Shown: piece by piece, positions 56,627 through 64,000 of the stretch
How the letters are laid out: each line of letters opens with the position of its first letter
Position numbering within the stretch: position 1 is the first letter of the stretch
Assembly: GCF_000003195.3 (NCBI RefSeq)
Contig: NC_012877.2
Location: forward strand, 23,703,838-23,767,837
Reading direction: 5' to 3'
Origin: Sorghum bicolor
Lineage: Eukaryota; Streptophyta; Magnoliopsida; Poales; Poaceae
DNA: 64,000 nucleotides
The notes under the pieces: model-generated
The model's input: only the letters and a program-made list of their open reading frames with translations
Databases searched by the model: none
What the model was told of the DNA's origin: nothing
Position numbers and translations under genes: made by a program

Positions 56627-59188
56627 CTCGACCTCCAGAGGACACCCCATTAGGCAACGACGCAAAGAAGAGAAAAATTCCTGCCTTGGTAATGTGGTAT
56701 TTGCCAGTGACCGACCGCTTGAGGCGTATTTTCCTGAACCCTAAGGAAGCCGCGCTCATGATATGGTGGGACGATGAGCGCAAGGTCGATGACGATGTGA
56801 TTGCACACCCGACCAATGGCAGTCAGTGGCAGGACTTCGATAATAACAACCAACTGTTCAGTTCAGACCCAAGGAATGTACAGTTTGCCTTGAGCAACGA
56901 TGGAATGAATCCCTTCAACGAGAGGACGAGCAACCATAGCACTTGGCCAGTGATCTTGACCATGTACAACATCCCAACGTGGTTGTGTCTGAAGAGAAAG
57001 TATCTTTTCCTCACTGTTCTAGTTTCTGGCCCTCAGCAACCAGGCTTTGATATGGATGTGTTCCTCGAGCCTGTGATGGAAGAATTCGAGAAACTATGGA
57101 GGACAGGGGAGCTGATGTATGATGCATTCCAAAAGGAGACCTTCACATTAAGAGCAATAATATTTGTGACTATCAACGGCCACCCTGTGTTGTTTGCCTT
57201 GTCTGGACAAATCAAAGGCAAGACGGGATGCTTAGTCTGTCTGGATGATACTAAATGGGTGTACCTAGATGGATCTAAGAAGACTGTTTACATCAAAAAT
57301 CGTCGCTTTTTAAAGCAAGGTCACAAGTACCGTAGCAAACTGTACTTAAAGTATTTTGGCAACATCCCAGAGGACGAAGATTGACCTCCGGAGAGACGTC
57401 ACGATGGACAATATGTGTTCCAAATGGTGAACAATATAAGCGTCATCTATGGAAAGAAGAAAATGGATGGAACACCTAGAGATAGAAGCACACCTCCTAT
57501 TGAAGGCGTGCCTTTTAAGAAAAAGTCAATCTTCTTTTAGTATCTTGAATATTGGCCACAATTGGAGGTCCCCCATGCCATTGATGCCATGCATGTGCAG
57601 AAGAATGTCTTTGAGAGTCTCATCGCTACCTTGATGGACACACCGAAGTCAAAGGATAGTCTCAAAGCAAGGAGAGACATGGAGCAGCTACATGTGATGC
57701 CAGAGCTTCACCTGGTACTTGAGACAAAAATTGGAAAATACACCCTACCCGCTGCTAGCTACAACCTGGACCTAGAAGAGAGGAGAGGTTTATGCACTTC
57801 TGTGAAGGGGATCAAAGTCCCAACTTGGTTTTCGGCAAACCCAAAGAAGCTAGTGTCGATGAAGGACCTGTCATTTTCACACTGCAAGGCTCACGATTGT
57901 CATATGATGCTGACAGTGTTCCTACCAATCGCAATAAGGGCTATCAAGCCAGAGTTTTTGAAGATGGCTATCACCCGCATGTGCTATTTCTGGTCGAAGA
58001 TCTCACAGAAGAAGATTAGCAAGACAGAGCTGAGTGACCTACATGATTTTGTCGTAGAGACCCAAAACCAACTAGAGATGTGTTTACCTCCCGCTTTTTT
58101 CGACCCTATGGTACATCTCATGATTCACATGGTTCATCAGATACAGGCGTTGGGCCCTTGCTACTTGCATGAAATGTGGTCGTATGAGCGGTTCATGTCG
58201 GTTCTAAGCCGATACGTGCATAATCGTGCATACCCAGAGGGCTCTATGATAGAGGGCTACAGTAGTGAAGAAGTCATCGAGTGCTATCAAGAGTACCTAA
58301 AAGTACAGAGAGGGATTGGTATTCCTGATTCTCACTACAAGGGTAGGCTGGCCGGGAAGGGCACAAATGGTAGAAAAATCTTCATCGACAATGAATACGC
58401 AGAAGTGAGTCGGGCGCACTACACTGTCTTGGTGAGCACAAAACTGATGGAACCATATATTGATGAACACATGGAGATCATCCAATCAGAGAGAAATGGT
58501 CGTACAGGTGATTGGGTCATGAAACAACACAAGCAACGCCTAACTTCATGGTTGAAGGACCAAAACATACAGCCTGGAGAAACCATAGATTCTATTACCA
58601 TCAGTAAGTTGGCAGCGGGGCCATCAAGACAGGTGACATCTTGGAGTTCTTATGAGATCAATGGGTACACATACTATACCCACGCAAAGGATAGTAAATG
58701 TGTGAACCAAAACAGTGGTGTTCGAGCAGTGGCTATCGGCGCAGGGGGACAAAAGATCGACTACTTTGGCATAATTGAAGATATATGGGAACTTGACTAT
58801 GGAACTGAGGCACTAAATGTGGCCCTATTTCGATGTCGCTGGATCAAGCAACATGAATTCAATGAAATCGGATTGAGGGTCGTGGACCTTCACAACATAG
58901 GTTACCAGGATGATCCATGGGTCCTTGCTTCACATGTTACACAAGTTTTCTATATGACCGACCTGCTCCGCATTGTCCCCCCAAAGAAGAAACCTAAGCA
59001 TGTGGTTATCCCTGGAAAACAACACATTATCGGAGTTGATGGCGTTGATGTGCGATCAGATGCCGCTATTCACAGACTTTATTAACAAGATCGGTGTTGT
59101 GGAAAAAAACCTACCCAAAGACGTATTGCCATGGGAACGAAAAGGTGTGAAGTGGAAAACTGTTACGGTGGCAGATACTAATAAATAG
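56627..59188 (+). pseudogene. TNP2 transposase of CACTA 2, main part
   Basis: Continues the frame of 47258-48220 after the LTR element. Blocks in order: ALVMWYLPVTDRLRRIF, HSTWPVILTMYN, FDMDVFLEPVMEEF, TLRAIIFVTINGHPVLF and KGKTGCLVCLDD; then AIDAMHVQKNVFESLIATLM; then FDPMVHLMIHMVHQ and YLHEMWSYERFM (DUF4218); then NSGVRAVAIG, GIIEDIWELDYG and LFRCRWIKQ (DUF4216). Stops at 57382-57384 and 57538-57540 break the central part. Near 59055 the frame shifts and the likely true C-terminus (MPLFTDFINKIGVV, PWERKGVKWK) ends at 59188. The enzyme would cut and rejoin CACTA ends; this copy is dead. Confidence 0.9.
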
Positions 59189-59194
59189 TCATTT

Positions 59195-59365
59195 GTATGT
59201 GTGTGAGACTACATTTATGTATCCACGTGAGACTACATTTATGTATGCATGTGAGACTACATTTATGTATGCGTGTGAGACTACATTTATGTATGTGTGT
59301 GAGACTACATTTATGAATGTGTGTGAGACTACATTTATGTATGCGTGTGAGACTACATGCGGGAC
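59195..59365 (+). repeat. 24-bp minisatellite after the TNP2 stop
   Basis: About seven copies of GTGAGACTACATTTATGTAT plus four variable bases. The last copy changes to GAGACTACATGCGGGAC, which is the start of the 679-bp repeat unit. Confidence 0.9.
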
Positions 59366-62300
59366 TTGTGGATTTAGAACTGCACTTTCTTAACGCTTTG
59401 TCAAATGCAAAAATGTCATATATATCAAATATAGATCTTGATGAGTGGAACAAAATTGTTATTCATGACTTTCGGAGTTGGGGCCGTCTAGGGTCCCGAA
59501 AACGTGCTTGTAGCAGTGAAAATTTGAAATTTCAAAATTTTAGTGGTTCAAACCATCTCAAATGAAACGTTGACCATTACAACAAATGTGTATCTTGATA
59601 AGGGGAACAAACTTTGTATTCATGAATTTTGCATCTCAAACTGTCTCGGGTCCGGTCAAAGTGTATTATATAAAAAATCCAATGTTTGACTTGGTCAAAC
59701 TAGGTCGAACAAGGCAATAAAATACCTCAAATGAAAAAAAATTGAATACAACATAGTTAGACCTCATCAAGGTCTACCTTTGATACACAATACATTTTTG
59801 CATTTGGAAAAGTTACAGAAAACTCAGTTCACTTGTTTTGAAAACCCAAGGCGTGGCTTGGTCAAACCTGGTCAAACGAGTGAGTAAATGACCTCAAATG
59901 AAAAACTTTTGAATACAAGGTAGATAGAGCTCATCAAGATACACATTCCATACATAGGACATTTTTGCATTTGAGAAAGTGTTTGTAAACTCTAGTCACA
60001 AAGTCTTGAATCACACATAGACTTTATGAAACTACATGCGGGACTTGTGGATTTAGAACTGCACTTTCTTAACGCTTTGTCAAATGCAAAAATGTCCTAT
60101 ATATCAAATATAGATCTTGATGAGTGGAACAAAATTGCTATTTATGACTTTTAGAGTTGGGGCCGTCTAGGGTCCCGAAAACGTGCGTGTAGTAGTGAAA
60201 ATTTGAAATTTCAAAATTTTAGTGGTTCAAACCATCTCAAATGAAAAGTTGACCATTAGAACAAATGTGTATCTTGATAAAGGGAACAAACTTTGTATTC
60301 ATGGCTTTTGCATCTGAGACCGTCTCGGGTCCGGTCAAAGTGTATTTTCTAAAAACTCCATTGTTTGACTTGGTCAAACTAGGTCAAACTAGGCAATAAA
60401 ATACCTCAAATGAAAAAAAATTGAATACAACATAGTTAGACCTCATCAAGGTCTACCTTTGATACACAATACATTTTTGCATTTGGAAAAGTTATAGAAA
60501 ACTCAGTTCACTTGTTTTGAAAACCCAAGGCGTGACTTGGTCAAACCTGGTCAAACGAGTGAGTAAATGACCTCAAATGAGAAACTTTTGAATACAAGGT
60601 AGATAGAGCTCATCAAGATACACATTCCATACATAGAACATTTTTGCATTTGAGAAAGTGTTTGTAAACTCTAGTCACAAAGTCTAGAATCACACATAGA
60701 CTTTATGAAACTACATGCGGGACTTGTGGATTTAGAACTGCACTTTCTTAACGCTTTTTCAAATACAAAAATGTCCTATATATCAAATGTAGATCATGAT
60801 GAGTGGAACAAAATTTGTATTCATGACTTTCGGAGTTGGGGCCGTCTAGGGTCCCGAAAACGTGTGTGTAGCAGTGAAAATTTGAAATTTCAAAATTTTA
60901 GTGGTTCAAACCATCTCAAATGAAACGTTGACCATTACAACAAATGTGTATCTTGATAAGGGGAACAAACTTTGTATTCATGACTTTTGCATCTGAGACT
61001 GTCTCGGATCCGGTCAAAGTGTATTTTCTAAAAAATCCAATGTTTGACTTGGTCAAACTAGGTCAAACTAGGCAATAAAATACCTCAAATGAAAAAAAAA
61101 TTGAATACAACATAGTTAGACCTCATCAAGGTCTACCTTTGATACACAATACATTTTTGCATTTGGAAAAGTTACAGAAAACTCAGTTCACTTGTTTTGA
61201 AAACCCAAGGCGTGGCTTGGTCAAACCAGGTCAAACGAGTGAGTAAATGACCTCAGATGAGAAACTTTTGAATACAAGGTAGATAGAGCTCATCAAGATA
61301 CACATTCCATACATAGGACATTTTTGCATTTGTGAAAGTGTTTGTAAACTCTAGTCACAAAGTCTTGAATCACACATAGACTTTATGAAACTACATGCGG
61401 GACTTGTGGATTTAGAACTGCACTTTCTTAACTCTTTGTCAAATGCAAAAATGTCCTATATATCAAATGTAGATCTTGATGAGTGGAACAAAATTTCTGT
61501 TCATGACTTTCGGAATTGGGGCCGTCTAGGGTCCCGAAAACGTGCGTGTAGCAGTGAAAAATTGAAATTTCAAAATTTTAGTGGTTCAAACCATCTCAAA
61601 TGAAAAGTTGACCATTACAATAAATGTGTATCTTGATAAGGGGAACAAACTTTGTATTCATGACTTTTGCATCTGAGACCGTCTCGGGTCCGGTCAAAGT
61701 GTATTTTCTAAAAAATCCAATGTTTGACTTGGTCAAACTAGGTCAAACTAGGCAATAAAATACCTCAAATGAAAAAAATTGAATACAACATAGTTAGACC
61801 TCATCAAGGTCTACCTTTGATACATAATACATTTTTGCATTTGGAAAAGTTACAGAAAACTCAGTTCACTTGTTTTAAAAACCCAAGGCATGGCTTGGTC
61901 TTACCTGGTCAAACGAGTGAGTAAATGACCTCAAATGAGAAACTTTTGAATACAAGGTAGATAGAGCTCATCAAGATACACATTCCACAAATAGGACATT
62001 TTTGCATTTGAGAAAGTGTTTGTAAACTCTAGTCACAAAGTCTTGAATCACATAAAGACTTTATGAAACTACATGCGGGACTTGTGGATTTAGAACTGCA
62101 CTTTCTTAACACTTTGTCAAATGAAAAAATGTAATATATATCAAATGTAGATCTTGATGAGTGGAACAAAATTTGTATTCATGACTTTTGGAGTTGGGGC
62201 CGTCTAGGGTCCCGAAAATGTGCGTGTAGCAGTGAAAATTTGAAATTTCAAAATTTTAGTGGTTCAAACCATCTCAAATGAAACGTTGACCATTACAACA

Positions 62301-64000
62301 AATGTGTATCATGATAAGGGGAACAAACTTTGTATTCATGACTTTTGCATCTGAGACTGTCTCGGATCCGGTCAAAGTGTATTTTCTAAAAAATCCAATG
62401 TTTGACTTGGTCAAACTAGGTCAAACTAGGCAATAAAATACCTCAAATGAAAAAAAATTGAATACAACATAGTTAGACCTCATCAAGGTCTACCTTTGAT
62501 ACACAATACATTTCTGCATTTGGAAAAGTTACAGAAAACTCAGTTCACTTGTTTTGAAAACCCAAGGCGTGGCTTGGTCAAACCAGGTCAAACGAGTGAG
62601 TAAATGACCTCAGATGAGAAGCTTTTGAATACAAGGTAGATAGAGCTCATCAAGATACACATTCCATACATAGGACATTTTTGCATTTGTGAAAGTGTTT
62701 GTAAACTCTAGTCACAAAGTCTTGAATCACACATAGACTTTATGAAACTACATGCCGGACTTGTGGATTTAGAACTGCACTTTCTTAACGCTTTGTCAAA
62801 TGCAAAAATGTCCTATATATCAAATGTAGATCTTGATGAGTGGAACAAAATTTCTATTCATGACTTTCGGAGTTGGGGCCGTCTAGGGTCCCGAAAACAT
62901 GCGTGTAGGAGTGAAAATTTGAAATTTCAAAATTTTAGTGGTTCAAACCATCTCAAATGAAAAGTTGACCATTACAACAAATGTGTATCTTCATAAGGGG
63001 AACAAACTTTGTATTCATGACTTTTGCATCTGAGACAATCTCGGGTCCGATCAAAGTGTATTTTCTAAAAAATCCAATGTTTGACTTGGTCAAACTAGGT
63101 CAAACTAGGCAATAAAATACCTCAAATGAAAAAAAATTGAATACAACATAGTTAGACCTCATCAAGGTCTACCTTTGATACACAATACATTTTTGCAATT
63201 GGAAAAGTTACAGAAAACTCAGTTCACTTGTTTTGAAAACCCAAGGCGTGGCTTGGTCAAACCTTGTCAAACGAGTGAGTAAATGACCTCAAATGAGAAA
63301 CTTTTGAACACAAGGTAGATAGAGCTCATCAAGATACACATTCCATACATAGGATATTTTTGCATTTGAGAAAGTGTTTATAAACTCTAGTCACAAAGTC
63401 TTGAATCACACATAGACTTTTATGAAACTACATGCGGGACTTGTGGATTTAGAACTGCACTTTCTTAACGCTTTGTCAAATGCAAAAATGTCCTATATAT
63501 CAAATGTAGATCTTGATGAGTGGAACAAAATTTGTATTCATGACTTTCGGAGTTGGGGCCGTCTAGGGTCCCGAAAACGTGCGTGTAGTAGTGAAAATTT
63601 GAAATTTCAAACTTTTAGTGGTTCAAACCATCTCAAATGAAACGTTGACCATTACAACAAATGTGTATCTTGATAAGGGGAACAAACTTTGTATTCATGA
63701 ATTTTGCATCTGAGACTGTCTCGGATCCGGTCAAAGTGTATTTTCTAAAAAATCCAATGTTTGACTTGGTCAAACTAGGTCAAACTAGGCAATAAAATAC
63801 CTCAAATGAAAAAAAATTGAATACAACATAGTTAGACCTCATCAAGGTCTACCTTTGATACACAGTACATTTTTGCATTTGGAAAAGTTTCAGAAAACTC
63901 AGTTCACTTGTTTTGAAAACCCAAGACGTGGCTTGGTCAAACCAGGTCAAACGAGTGAGTAAATGACCTCAAATGAGAAACTTTTGAATACAAGGTAGAT
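59353..64000 (+). repeat. 679-bp tandem array, seven units seen, runs off the window
   Basis: The unit start CTACATGCGGGAC (CTACATGCCGGAC in the sixth unit) recurs at 59353, 60032, 60711, 61391, 62069, 62748 and 63428, spacings 678-680 bp. Units are very alike and alternate in two types (see findings). A 72-codon frame (MKLHAGLVDLELHF...) is open in most units but broken in those at 60032 and 62069, so protein function is doubtful. Repeated GGTCAAAC motifs lie in the second half of each unit. Confidence 0.95.

Larger units (their letters stand above)
46195..64000 (+). mobile_element. CACTA (En/Spm-type) element 2, right end beyond window
   Basis: Left end CACTACGTGAAAAACTTAC, then subterminal repeats with GTAGGGGCGG in both orientations. 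TNP2 lies on the plus strand (47258 onward), split by an LTR element at 48221-56626. No CACTA right end is seen to 64000, so the tandem array at 59353 onward is either inside the element or has been added next to it; its close approach to the TNP2 stop favours the first. No TNPA-like gene is visible yet. Confidence 0.75.

Noticed and set aside
59195..59365. CRISPR-like array
   Set aside because: Direct 24-bp repeats without unique spacers, in a plant nuclear context.
59193..59393. Repetitive peptide with ETTFMYAC units
   Set aside because: Translation of the 24-bp minisatellite; the length is divisible by three by chance.
60705..63640. Family of 72-residue peptides (MKLHAGLVDLELHF...)
   Set aside because: Each is one frame of the 679-bp tandem unit. 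Two of the seven units have stops within it, and no start context or domain supports translation.
1..64000. tRNA, rRNA or other structural RNA genes
   Set aside because: Only the tRNA-Asp-complementary primer sites of LTR elements were found; no cloverleaf or rRNA sequence was recognised by eye.

Overview
This window looks like nuclear DNA of a grass, most likely Sorghum or another Andropogoneae species (inference). The reasons are MITEs that start GGCCTTGTTTAG, En/Spm-type CACTA elements with a grass-type TNP2 transposase, Athila-like Ty3/gypsy elements primed by tRNA-Asp, and a Helitron carrying gene fragments. It is a transposon-dense region with one convincing host gene, a two-exon Ole e 1/extensin-type proline-rich protein at 13978-15842.

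Layout. 1-6122: minus-strand LTR element A, whose 5' LTR is at 4844-6122 and whose internal part carries retropepsin-like fragments but no reverse transcriptase. A sits inside the integrase of a second minus-strand element B (6123-11294), a decayed Athila-type gag-pol. 11295-18171: genic island with the Ole e 1 gene, several 3-bp-TSD MITEs and an orphan Helitron 3' end on the minus strand. 18172-26220: a candidate non-autonomous Helitron (A|TC start, 9-bp hairpin and CTAG|T end) holding a 5'-truncated LINE with an 11-bp target-site duplication, four exons of a 4CL-like CoA ligase in the right order, and a spliced but catalytically degenerate Ulp1-like domain. 27682-45432: a three-layer nest. 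A 327-bp MITE (TSD TTA) is split by a 17.4-kb CACTA element (TSD GTC, 27910-45330), which is itself split by an LTR element (TSD CCGAG, 36507-43638). 46195-64000: a second CACTA element whose TNP2 gene is split by a nearly intact Athila-type element (48221-56626, TSD CTCGA, two 1281-bp LTRs). Directly after its transposase lie a 24-bp minisatellite and a 679-bp tandem array that runs off the window.

How the parts work together. In the first CACTA, TNP2 and a TNPA-like (Transposase_24) gene both lie on the minus strand. Each has a TATA box beside a hairpin made of the element's own terminal motif (ACAGGCGGTT), which suggests two separately controlled units. Element A and the LTR element nested in the CACTA share essentially the same internal block under two different LTR families, as expected of non-autonomous elements recombined onto different LTRs. 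The Athila-type element at 48221-56626 is the only one here with a near-complete polyprotein. A 100-N assembly gap lies at 44850-44949. Nearly every other open frame is a shadow or a transposon relic.
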